From positions 7,399,709 to 7,463,708 of the forward strand of contig JAJKFL010000026.1 in NCBI GenBank assembly GCA_021186555.1: 64,000 nucleotides of DNA. Direction: 5' to 3'. Made by a program: the position numbers and the translations under genes. The stretch comes from Reticulitermes speratus (Eukaryota > Arthropoda > Insecta > Blattodea > Rhinotermitidae). The first letter of the stretch is position 1. Each line of letters begins with the position of its first letter. This document shows positions 47,703-57,962 of the stretch, one piece after another. The notes beneath the pieces were generated by a model. The model ran no database searches, had not been told where the DNA came from, and was given only the letters and a program-made list of their open reading frames with translations.

Positions 47703-47942
47703 CTAATGGAGGTACGTTGGTGAGTAGCTTAATAACCTCGGCACTGGATGGGAGTGAATTGTGAACACCACGCCCCGGTCGCTTTAACCCCGGGAAATAA
47801 CCTTGGTACCCATTGTAGAAGAGGCTGGGTTGATCTCAGGTCAGGTGTGAACGGGCATGGGGAAGAGAAAAGTCTCCAGGGCCTACCGGGATACCGTCAA
47901 ACACATAGCAAGTCACTATAGTGACTGAGCAATCTCGGTCCG
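47703..47942 (-). mobile_element. SINE S6 interrupted by retroposon copy 2
   Basis: On minus: a tRNA-like head around ATAGTGACTTGCTATG, then CTGGAGACTTTTCTCTTCC, GGGTACCAAGGTTATTTCCC, GGGGTTAAAGCGACCGGGG, CCATCCAGTGCCGAGGTTAT and a GTACCTCCATTAG end. That end is continued on the far side of the 47374-47702 insertion. Confidence 0.65.
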
Positions 47943-48284
47943 AAGTGCTAGGTGTAGGCGTGATCTTAATTTAAACCAGATGGTGCTGGTGAGATTTTTA
48001 GCTTTTATGGTGATAAGATGAAGATGTGACGCCGTGTAGTCTGGTAGAAATATACCATCATTTCGGAGACTCCTGCATTTTTATTCTTCAGGGTAGAAGA
48101 GCTCAGAGTATTATTACACTCCAAAGGGTTGAGTGATCGGTTTATTACGAATAGTGACTCAGAATTGACGTTTAAAGGGCCGACAGTTGTGTTCGTGAAG
48201 AGGGTGAGAACAGACAGAACTCCGGGAATGCATACCACCGTTCGGTCCTAAATATCTTGTGTTCCCGTTTCATTTCCAAGCATA

Positions 48285-49070
48285 TCGAGATTAAAACGTA
48301 CAGAACTATAATTTTGCCTGTTGTTTTATATGGACGTGGAACTTGGTCTCTCACATTGTGGGAGGAACATAGGCTGAAGGTTCTTTTTTTAAATTTTACT
48401 CTTTGTTCACCGTGCATTATGGTATTAAAATTCACTTAACAACCAACAACTGCACTATTGAATTAAAATATCACTTAAAGTTACCCTACATATGTTTCGG
48501 TTATTATATGGTCATATAATGACCGAAACATAAGTAGGGTAACTTTAAGTGATATTTTAATTCAATAGTGCAGTTGTTGGTTGTTAAGTGAATTTTAATA
48601 GGCTGAGGGTGTTCGAGAATAGGGTGCTGAGGAGGATATTTGGACCTAAGAGGGAAGGGGTAACAGGGGAATAGTGAAGACTACATGACGAGGAGTTTTA
48701 TGATTTGTACTTTTCAGTAAATATTATACGGGTGATAAAATCAAGACGAATGAGATGGGCGGGACATGTGGCACGTATGGGTGAGGGGAGAGATGTATAC
48801 AGGTGGGGAAACGTGAGGGAAAGGGACCACTTGGAAGACCTAGGCGTAGATGGGAGGTAATAATAAAATAGATTCTAAGTAGATCGTTTTGGAAGGCGTG
48901 GACTGGACTGCTCTGACTAATGGTAGGGACGAATGGCGGGCTGCTGTCAACGCAGTAATAAACTTTCGGGTTCCATAAAATGCAGGAAATTTCTTGACCA
49001 GCTGAGGAACTGTTAGATTCTCAGGTAGGATTCTGCTCCATATAATTAGTTAGGTAGTTATTTAACTATG
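48285..49070 (+). mobile_element. LINE 3' end, family L1x, interrupted
   Basis: Readable order: CGTGGAACTTGGTCTCTCAC, GGAGGAACATAGGCTGA (to 48383), then after the 48384-48599 insertion AGGCTGAGGGTGTTCGAGAA, GGAGGATATTTGGACCTAAG, GAGATGGGCGGGACATGTGG, AAAGGGACCACTTGGAAGAC. The 3' UTR (TTTCGGGTTCCATAAAATGC) and a TTAGTTAGGTAGTTA tail follow. Frameshifted and 5'-truncated. Confidence 0.82.
48384..48599 (-). mobile_element. Fold-back retroposon, copy 3, hammerhead box lost
   Basis: A near-perfect palindrome (48423-48600, centre about 48511, arms about 86 bp) has the tip TACATATGTTTCGG facing CCGAAACATAAGTA. Both second boxes remain, but CTGANGA is deleted. On minus the tail reads ATGCACGGTGAACAAAGAGT, then AAAATTTAAAAAAA. 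Flanking repeats are AGGCTGAAGGTTC (48371-48383) and AGGCTGAGGGTGTTC (48600-48614), from the host LINE. Confidence 0.75.
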
Positions 49071-49757
49071 CTAAGAAGTTGGCTTTGTCCAATTTGAGGT
49101 TATATCCCACCATTTCCCTCCTAGAGCTGAGGGAAACTACGTAAACTTTCCGGTCAGTACAGTCGATGTGTCGCCCGAGATTCGATTCTTGCGTGTCAGG
49201 AATACAATCCAAAAGCGTTACCGTCTGAAGGCTTGCTCGGAGTATGTGACGAGGTGAGCCACTACCAGCATCTTAAATAGGACAGTGCTACAGGGGTCAG
49301 TTGGGAATTCCCTTAGTATGCTTAGATTTATTCTGCATGTGGCTGATTCAGATTTATCCATGTTACAGAACTCCTGTTCGGTCTGAAGTAGATACCATTA
49401 ACAGAGACAGAGCGGAATAAAAGAATCGCTTGGAGGATTTTTGCCCTCGTCTTTGGTTTAAATTGCGGATAATCACAAGTTACCTTCCTCGTTGCTTTGC
49501 TTTAGAGAAAATGGGTCCAACGGTGTGGGGTGGAGGAAACACTGCAACGTGCCTTCATACGTACACCCTCATTACAATGTCCTACATTCTATCCCTTGTT
49601 GTAATCTAACCATTCTAAAATTTGAATAAATGTTAGTTAAATCGAGTTTAAAGACAATATGACTCCTTATGTGCTGGTAATGTCTTGTATTCTGTCCATC
49701 ATACATTCCTTATTTTACCTCGCTTGCTGTAGAAGTCAGCCATTCCATTTCCTTTAA

Positions 49758-49984
49758 CCGTTTAAGGACGAAACGTAATCCATTCTATGTAAATACCCAG
49801 TTCGTACCGCGCAGTAAACACTGGCCATCTCGGTTATAAAAACCAATTACTGAATGCTGTGTAGGACACAATTCGCTGTTTACTCTGAAAGCCACATAAA
49901 ACATATAAATATACTGCGGGAAGAATGTAGAATTTTGGAATTTGAAACTGGTGGTACATACAGAAACCGCTGGGCTTTAAAGGG
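49758..49984 (+). mobile_element. piggyBac-like MITE, copy 2, TTAA on both sides
   Basis: TTAA (49754-49757), CCGTTTAAGGACGAAACG at one end, GCTTTAAAGGG then TTAA (49985-49988) at the other. The interior has GTACCGCGCAGTAAACAC and GGTGGTACATAC. 227 bp and non-coding. Confidence 0.78.
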
Positions 49985-50584
49985 TTAAGATCTTGTCTTT
50001 TTTATGTCCTGTCCGTAATATTGTTCTTGGATATGACGTGGAATATTTGTCCAATATTGAAGACGTGAAATATAAATGGAAGGGGTGTAGAGGTATTAAA
50101 ATGGGTGCAGTACGGTCAGAGGCCCTTGTTGTTCAGGCGATAAGCAAGCCGACAGCAGTGAAAGCTACCCTATTATGAAAAAACATACACAAAATAATGT
50201 AACACTGTATGAAGGTAGGGAATCAATACAATAGCTTTCACTCTGATAAATGTGCCTGTGTCATTGCCATAATGGAAAAAAGAAAGAGCAAATAGATCGA
50301 AATACACTTAACAAGAGTATCAGCCTTCACTGTTAGAGTTCATATATTTTAGATCTGCTACTAGCGATGTTACATTGACCGTTTTTACGGTTAGTTCACA
50401 CCCAAATCTGTTGTTACCAGTGGGGAAGCCAGGGGGCGATCGGGTGAGGTATCATGCCTCCACCACCACTTTTCGGCCGCAATGGTGACGAAATATAGAT
50501 ACAGTTTGATTTCCTGACAATAAATTACATTTGTGTCTAAAAAAGAAGAGGGCAGTCGTAGTAAAATGCGTGATTGGCCAGCTT

Positions 50585-50655
50585 GACCCTTGAAGTTGGG
50601 ACCGATAGGTTGTCCCGAAACGTCGATAGCTAACTACCAATCTACGCTGCGTAAC
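50585..50655 (+). ncRNA. Degenerate hammerhead-like motif, second sequence type
   Basis: CTTGAAG in place of CTGANGA, a good stem II GGGAC/GTCCC, then GAAACGTCGATAGCTAAC and ACGCTGCGTAACATCTCTGA. The same arrangement occurs near 61795-61860. Confidence 0.35.
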
Positions 50656-50793
50656 ATCTCTGAAGAGCAAAGCTTTCGGTTGAAATAAAGGTTAAAATCA
50701 TGAAGATTCCGTTTCTTATTTATATATAATATTATATATATATATATATGCTCTGTGTAATACATTTTTGCTAGATATATAACTGTAAATACT

Positions 50794-51021
50794 ACAATGT
50801 CTCACTACCAACTAAATGCACAATATTTAGAAAACCAATATAAGGTTTCTTAAAATCGTCTAAAAAGCCCCTACATATGTTTCGGTTTCTAGAAAACCAT
50901 CATCAGGGGGCTTTTTAGACGATTTTAAGAAACCTTATATTGGTTTTTTTTAAATACTGTGCATTTAGTTGGTAGTGAGACATTGATTAGTGAAAATGTA
51001 CGGTGAACCTAGAATAAAATT
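50794..51021 (+). mobile_element. Hammerhead-bearing fold-back retroposon, copy 4 (best preserved, 10-bp TSD)
   Basis: A long palindrome (50795-50985) begins CAATGTCTCACTACCAAC and ends with its exact inverted copy. The tip is a full hammerhead motif on the minus strand. A 36-nt tail with ATGTACGGTGAACCTAGAAT and AAAATT follows. Perfect direct repeats TGTAAATACT lie at 50784-50793 and 51022-51031. Terminal words ACCAAC and TGCAC are shared with copies 1-3. Confidence 0.85.
50861..50917 (-). ncRNA. Hammerhead ribozyme motif, complete, with very long stem I
   Basis: On minus: stem I strand AAAAAGCCCC, CTGATGA (complement of 50900-50906), extra T, stem II GGTTT/AAACC (50894-50898 with 50884-50888), GAAA (50880-50883), palindromic stem III ACATATGT, A17 (complement of 50872), then GGGGCTTTTT. 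Stem I is perfect for at least 35 bp because it continues into the palindrome. The predicted cut lies between the complements of 50872 and 50871. Confidence 0.68.
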
Positions 51022-51737
51022 TGTAAATACTGTGTTGACTTCGTACCAACAGCAAAGTTGTTTTTGTATAATGTTATGCATGCGAACCAGAGCAATACAA
51101 AAATGAAATGTGTTAAATATTCAATAAAAAATGCTGAAACCTTTAAATTCAATTTTACAAAATTTACCTTCTGCACTGCTACGAGGGCCGCATTTCTCTC
51201 AGATCCCCCCTATAATTACCCCCCCCCCCCCTGCCGCACGTAAAAAATCATGGCTAAGCTGCTGACTGTTACGAACATAAATTACTTTTTTAGGGATAGT
51301 TACACTACGGTCACAAATTATTTTTTGTATTATCTTGTATTTGACCGTACCAAAATTATGTAATTAAGAATCGATAAAAAGTCTATTGCGCTGTCGTTTA
51401 GGAAGGTTACTTCTATATCGACGGAAGGTGTGGGGTCGTATTGCATTATGGACCCTGTGGGAAGCACATCCACGCGTAACAGCTTGCAACAAAAATATAG
51501 AATTGAGAAAACTCTATACATTAACTTCATTTCTTCTATGCAATTACGGGACAGACCGCCTTTATTCTTTTTCAGTGGCGGAACAAGTCATAGTTTGGGA
51601 ACCTCAGTGTTAGAAAATGATCCGGATTTTGGCAAAGTGCCTATAAATGTGGCACGTGATGACTTTGAACTAAGGGAGTTTGCTGCCAAATTATACGTAC
51701 AGCACTCCGTATGTTTCGCGCTGACGTGAGACAGTCG

Positions 51738-51738
<1 letters not shown>

Positions 51739-51767
<29 letters not shown>
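51739..51767. repeat. (TA)n microsatellite
   Basis: Uninterrupted TA dinucleotide run. Similar runs lie at about 50729-50748, 54185-54206 and 56710-56737. Confidence 0.95.
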
Positions 51768-51770
<3 letters not shown>

Positions 51771-52320
51771 CAGTCTAGCTTAATTATGTTTAATATATGT
51801 ACGTAACCAGCAAAATTTGTACTGTTACGTCAAACATTATTTCAACACGTAATGCGACAACATATACTGTTGTAATATCAGCATAATAATGTAATTAATC
51901 TTCATGTATTGGCTAGCATATGGCCTCTGTATTTATTATATACTACATAAGCAAGCTGTAACACATTATTTTATGTGGTAATTTCAGTACCATTCCCGTG
52001 AAACACCTTTGTTTACATAAAAATAAAAAAAGCAAATAATGGTAGTCATAATTATCACTCATGTATATATACACAGCACTTACTGTCCGTCTGTCTGTCC
52101 GTTACGCTTTGTATTTCGGGAAATAATGTGGATAGCGGGGTACAGTAAATGCAGAATTTGCTCGTTGTACGAAGGAAGACTCGGTTTAACTTTCGGGCTA
52201 CCTCAGCTGAGGTTTTTCTGTTTTTCTCAAGACTGTTCACACGAATACGGATCAATAGCCTAAACATTTCTCTGCTCTAACACCTTACTGTCCCTCGCCT
52301 TTAAATGTTTCTTTACCTTA

Positions 52321-52616
52321 AGCCCGGTGGTCACTCTATGTACCACTAGATTTAACGTTCAAAGACCCACATTCTTCCCCCAGAGTATATGTTTGTTTTT
52401 GATATAATTCACACAACAACGTTAGATTATTTCCCATAATTCGCACAACAACGTGAGTTTATTTCCCATAATTCACACAAAAACGTGAGATTATTTCCCA
52501 TAATTCACACCACAACGTGAGATTATTTCCCTGCACAGGATTAATAAAATGTTTTTAAATCTAGATGCACTGTGTTTACTGCGCGGTACGAACTGAATCA
52601 TTGAATGTAATGCACG
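52321..52616 (-). mobile_element. piggyBac-like MITE, copy 3, with internal tandem expansion
   Basis: TTAA (52317-52320) then GCCCGGTGGTCAC, and at the other end ...GTAATGCACG then TTAA (52617-52620). The minus strand has GTACCGCGCAGTAAACAC and GGTGGTACATAGAGTGACC-like words shared with copies 1, 2 and 4. Longer than its sisters because a 32-bp unit inside (about 52401-52531, ATAATTCACACAACAACGTG plus AGATTATTTCCC) is repeated about four times. Confidence 0.72.
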
Positions 52617-53264
52617 TTAAATTAAAAACATATAATTCAAGCTATAGCCAGTCTTTAAGCTCCAGGAAAAATCAACTGTATGAATTTACTATATTGACTC
52701 ATATGACATTATATATCCTCTTATCTTGCCACCAGAATACAGATATCTTACTACACTGAGGCGGCCATTCAGCTGTCTTGAATTCCGACTAACAGGCATA
52801 AATGCACTCAGACACACCAGGAAGGTATGCAAAGGCAACTACACGTAGCTGTCATTGAATGATGTGCAGTACGTGTCGAATACAAGCATAAGGAGTTCTG
52901 AAAATGGAGTAACACTTTTAGAATCACCCAGATTTTGAAAATTGTTCAACGTACAATATTTAAAGTACAAACAATATGATACGGCGATTCGGGAATCTGG
53001 CCGGCTGCCGCCATACCACTTGCTTAGCTGATAACGGAGGTGGTCCGGCTTCCGAGACGTTATTTTCTGTTTCTTGTAATTTAAATACCAGATTATTGAA
53101 AGTTGAAGAATTTAAAATCTATATATTAACTTAAACACAACCTACGTTTTCTTTGCCTACTATATTTCTTCACTTTTCAGCCCTCATTTTCTTTCATACT
53201 TCTATGTACTTCAGATAAGAGAATGTGCTTAACTCAGAGAAGAGGCAGTTTCAGTGTATGACAG

Positions 53265-53665
53265 AGGGCCTTATTAGTCAGACAGCATCGACATGTACAT
53301 ACTTTCACCCATAAACTTTCTTTTCTGACGGCGTTAATCGTTGGACGGCGACATGTAAGTATTTTCACTTATGTGAATCTTCAGTTGCCTGACAGATATT
53401 GTTATCATTAGACAACCTCGACATGTACATACTTTCACCTATAAGAGATTTAAATATCTGATGGATGGTGTAAATCGTCAGACAGCCTCCAAATTTAATA
53501 AATGCCTTCACTTATAACAGCCACGTGGTGTCTGACAGATGGCGTTAATCATCACGGTTTCTCGACATGTACATACTTTCACCTAAAATCGACTGTCAGT
53601 GTGTGACAAGTGATGTTAATCGTCAGACGGCCTCAGCATGTACATACTTTCATCTGTCAGATTCT
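53265..53665 (+). repeat. Degenerate tandem repeat, about 80-90 bp period, 5 units
   Basis: Each unit carries CGACATGTACATACTTTCAC, a variable stretch, then TCTGACAGATGGCGTTAATC and GTCAGACAGCCTC. Units differ considerably, so the array is old. Confidence 0.75.
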
Positions 53666-54236
53666 TTGCTACCAATTTTCAAAGGGCATGTTCCGCTAGT
53701 GTTATTGCAGATCAATCAGAGAATGCCCTCTGCTTTTGCCTGGCATTCTGACCTCTTCGTACAGAGACAATCAGAGCGTGTAGAAAATTACTTACGCATT
53801 GGTTGGATTTGCATATCAGAAAACCTTCAGAAATAAGAATGTAATAGTGTGAGGTTTAAGTAGAACACATTTATGTACGCAAGCGCATAACGCGCTTTTA
53901 AAGTCGGGAGAATAATTACATTCGTAATATCGCCAGAAGAGTGGGATTAGAATTTAAAATTCTGAAAACGGAATACGTAATTTCTCTTGCTACCATTACT
54001 CAAAACTGCCTTTATATTCGGAACCTGAATTTTGTTTCGTAAATGTAAGCGTGATTTCTATGTTGAAAGGTAAATCTGGCAGTGTGCCAAGAACCATATT
54101 CTTGTGTGGCGAGAAATGCATTAGCGTGAGTCAAAAATGCTTTTAACGTCAGTCACTACTTTACATTCTGAGTTTAAGTTACAGATATATATATATATAT
54201 ATATATCAAACAAACAACACAATATCTTCCCTTCAG

Positions 54237-54312
54237 CACAACATATATTTAATATCTACTCATACATGACATGTTTTGGACCTTAGACCACCATCAGGTG
54301 TGCCATATGAGA
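54237..54312 (-). ncRNA. Degenerate hammerhead-like motif
   Basis: Minus reads CACACCTGATGG, a GGTCT/AGGTCC-like stem, then AAAACATGTC. A CTCATA/TATGAG outer stem is still visible. Core positions are mutated. Confidence 0.35.
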
Positions 54313-55138
54313 AAACTTTGTACAGGGTAACAATGTAAAATTTGTGAGATCTCACAAAATATCAAACAATATGTGAGTAATTGTTACAATGAATATTGTA
54401 ACTTACAATTTACAATGAATATTCTGATTAGAGGGAAAGAAATGAAATTTTCGATAATGACATATCAGCTACACAATGCTGCAGGTAAAAAAAACGCCAA
54501 GTAAAACGTTAGAGCATTAAGGAAGATTCTAAAATTCTATGACAACTGTCACCATTGAGAAAGGTTAGTTGCCTAAATCTTTAGGTAAGAAGCCTCTAAG
54601 ATCCCGGCGTATACTCGTCTAAGGAATACCTTTAAGAATTTGTTGGCGTGTAATTTTTTTTTTAAATTTAGTTTTCTGAATTTTACATATTCAGGATTAA
54701 TCTTTGAGCTCCGGCCTTGGTGCACTGTACGGACATTGAATTATTTACATTCTGCCGGTCTCGGTGCAACGTATGGTCGTTATTGAATTTAAGGGTACTA
54801 TAAATTTTAACCCCCCCCCCCCCCCCGTCCTGGGCAGTAGTTGGAAATTAAACCCCAGCGTCGCTGGACGGTTAATACCGTTTATTATCCACTATTTCTG
54901 GCGTAAATGCCATCTGTATCGCCAGGTGGGAGTTACGTGTAATGTGCAATAACTAACGTCTGGAATTTGGAAATCGATATTTATATCTTAGGTACGTTAT
55001 GTGACGTTTCGCCTTCACTGTAATCAGTGTTGGTACTGTGCGGAATGCACAGGACATTGCTGCTTAGTTTCTACTGCCATGTGGCATATAAACGAAGGTT
55101 TTCCGTGAAAGCGTGTTGGTAAATCGTTATAAACTTTT

Positions 55139-55735
55139 TGATAAACTAGCAGTATTTTCGATAAACGTTTTGATAAACTAGCAGTATTTTCGATAAAAGT
55201 TTTGATAAACTAGCAGTATTTTCGATAAACGTTTTGATAAACTAGCAGTAATTTCGATAAACGTTTTGATAAACTAGCAGTAATTTCGATAAACGTTTTG
55301 ATAAACTAGCAGTAATTTCGATAAACGTTTTGATAAACTAGCAGTATTTTCGATAAACGTTTTGATAAACTAGCAGTATTTTCGAAAACGTTTTGATAAA
55401 CTAGCAGTATTTTCGATAAACGTTTTGATAAACTAGCAGTAATTTCGATAAACGTTTTGATAAACTAGCAGTAATTTCGATAAACGTTTTGATAAACTAG
55501 CAGTAATTTCGATAAACGTTTTGATAAACTAGCAGTAATTTCGATAAACGTTTTGATAAACTAGCAGTAATTTCGATAAACGTTTTGATAAACTAGCAGT
55601 ATTTTCGATAAACGTTTTGATAAACTAGCAGTAATTTCGATAAACGTTTTGATAAACTAGCAGTATTTTCGATAAACGTTTTGATAAACTAGCAGTATTT
55701 TCGATAAACGTTTTGATAAACTAGCAGTATTTTCG
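55139..55735 (+). repeat. 32-bp minisatellite, about 18 copies
   Basis: The unit is ATTTTCGATAAACGTTTTGA plus TAAACTAGCAGT. Two forms (AGTATTTTCG and AGTAATTTCG) occur in runs, a sign of block duplication. Confidence 0.95.
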
Positions 55736-56070
55736 TATCACCGTTCCCCTGATACTGATTCCACAAAGGCAGAGCATCATGATCCAATGTATGCTGTTTG
55801 TGCTGAGTGCTGTGTATCGTATTATTATTAGCGGTGTGTTTTCAGTAGCACGCATCTTAACTGCGTGCAGAACATTTTAGCACCCTTTATCACTAAACAT
55901 ACAGGCAACACGTTCCTTCCAGGGTCGATACGTTTTACCACTTTACACGGCGTCACATCCAGATGACAGCATACCTCATAGTCACTCCGTGAGAACCTTG
56001 AAGAATTTACATTTCACTGTCTTCACTTGTCCTCTCTCTTTATACCGAGGTATAAATTTGTTACTTTGAT

Positions 56071-56162
56071 TTATCCGACAAATGTAAAATTTTATTTTCT
56101 ATTATTCAATGAAATATATGTATTGAATAATAGAAAATAAAATTGTACATTTGTCGGATAAA
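56071..56162. repeat. 92-bp palindrome
   Basis: Arms of about 40 bp start TTATCCGACAAATGTAAAAT and are exactly inverted except for a short insertion, with the loop GAAATATATGT. It would form a strong hairpin. No hammerhead boxes are present. Confidence 0.85.
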
Positions 56163-56461
56163 ACCAAAATAATCCCAAAATATACGGTATGAATAATTAA
56201 TATAAAAATTGTTCTCTTTAATACCTTACAGTGTTGCTTATAACCATGTATTTTTATTAAGACTTAGTAAATAAGCCAACATATACTGCACTGTATTTAC
56301 GGGTTTGTCTCTAAATACAGCTTGCTTTTTGGTTTCAATTACTAAGATGCACTTTTTAGTTTTTAAAACTGTTGTTATTAACATATTGAGACACAAATGT
56401 AAATAGTGCGCGGAACGTGATATCTCCCATGCAGATATCCTATGTTTCTTTAACATTTTAA

Positions 56462-56663
56462 AGCCCAGTGGTTACTATATGTACCACCAGGTTTAACATT
56501 CAAAAATTCTACGTTCTGCCCACACAGTGTATTTATGTGTTTTGTGTGGATCTCAGAACAAACAGCGATTATTTCACTGTACAGCATTAACTGATGGTTT
56601 GTATAACTGAGACGGAGTGTGTTTACTGTGCGGTACGGACTGGGTCTTTATGTGTAATTCAGG
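56462..56663 (-). mobile_element. piggyBac-like MITE, copy 4
   Basis: TTAA (56458-56461) then AGCCCAGTGGTTAC, interior GTACCACCAGG, GTTTACTGTGCGGTACGG and TTAA at 56664-56667. Orientation as copy 3, without the internal tandem expansion. Confidence 0.72.
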
Positions 56664-57501
56664 TTAATCTTGGTTTCTAAAAGACATAATATATATATAA
56701 TATTTTAAAACATATATATATATATATATATATATATGTAGCAAAATAATGTTAACCTTTACTTCATTTCGTTGCAGGTACGTGTCAGAACATAAGGCAT
56801 ACAGCATTTCTACCACAACAAAATGTGACGTCAGTATTTCGGTAAGTGTGATACTGAACCTGATACATTACTTCCCTAATATATGGAACATAATTTAACG
56901 CAGCTGTAGAGGAAGGAGCATCTTGAAAATGCAGTGTTATACGGAATTTTTTGCCGTACCTGTAAACGAATTTAGTTTCGTGTTAAACTCGTTTCACCTT
57001 TGTCACTGGGACCCAAATTTGTCTTATTATTTAGCGGGAGTCAAAAGTAACTCCACTGATATTCTGCTATACTGATTTTGCTCTCTGTTTTATTAAGAGC
57101 GGTGTTTTTGTGTGTATAATTCCATAAATGTGTCTGTGTCTATGTATGTGTGTATAAAACATTTAGGCTTACGCAAAAAGGACACAATAGTTTTAAGTGC
57201 CTGTATTTATTGAAGTAATGCACTTAGAGAACTGATTCTGCTATCACAACACTAACATGCACAGGGGACTGTATTCACATAGAAATACGTCGGTAGTATT
57301 ATCCTGTGCACCCATCAATATTTGCGGAAACATATTTAAAATTTTCCGTAAGTACAACCACGTTTCTTTAGTGACGTTTTCTTAGAGTTGTGATGTATGT
57401 CTTCAGAGTTTCGTTCACCTGCTAGGGGTTGTCAAGAAATAACAGAGCCCATAATTACACCAACTTAAATAATTGAGAGCGAAACTACACCCTCCATTTT
57501 T

Positions 57502-57560
57502 GTGTGTATGCGTGCGTGTGCGTGCGTGCGTGGTTTTGTATATTTGTGTGTTTGTGTATG
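57502..57560 (+). repeat. (TG)n / (TGCG)n low-complexity run
   Basis: Alternating purine-pyrimidine tract with TGTGTATGCGTGCGTGTGCG. A related TG-rich run lies at 38278-38320. Confidence 0.85.
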
Positions 57561-57685
57561 TGCGTACTTTTCGTCCTCAGCCTTCTGCAGCGACGTTTTG
57601 GAAGTCATTGAGACAGATATATGTCTTAAATCCATCGTGTCTAGACAGTACGTACAGGTAAAAGTACAATTGTCACTATGTAAGT

Positions 57686-57962
57686 CATGAAGGCATGGAG
57701 AGGAGATGAAGTATAGCTCCACACATTCTTGACCTTTCACTAGATGAATGTTAGTGGTCAGCTTTACGCTTCAGGCCGCTTTACCCTCCGAGATGGACCT
57801 ACCAGTACCCATTGAACAGGGGTTGCTTGGGCCTCAGAGCTGGCCTGCCCGTTGTGCCTGGAGAAGAGCAAGATATCTTACCCGTTTTCGAAGGTCAACA
57901 GAATTCACTCGTCGTCCGGACCGTAGCCTAATCATTACACTCTTAGACCTCCTTTTAAAAAC
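57686..57962 (-). mobile_element. SINE S6 copy
   Basis: On minus: TAGTGTAATGATTAGGCTAC head, then GGTAAGATATCTTGCTCTTC, CCAGCTCTGAGGCCCAAGC, GGTACTGGTAGGTCCATCTC, GAGGGTAAAGCGGCCTG, GACCACTAACATTCATCTAG and GTGGAGCTATACTTCATCTC, ending GCCTTCATGAC. Confidence 0.65.

Noticed and set aside
55000..55040. Another hammerhead-like word (GGCGAAACGTCAC on minus)
   Set aside because: The first box reads CTGATTA (G8 lost), stem II is very short, and stem I does not pair. Too weak to list as a motif.
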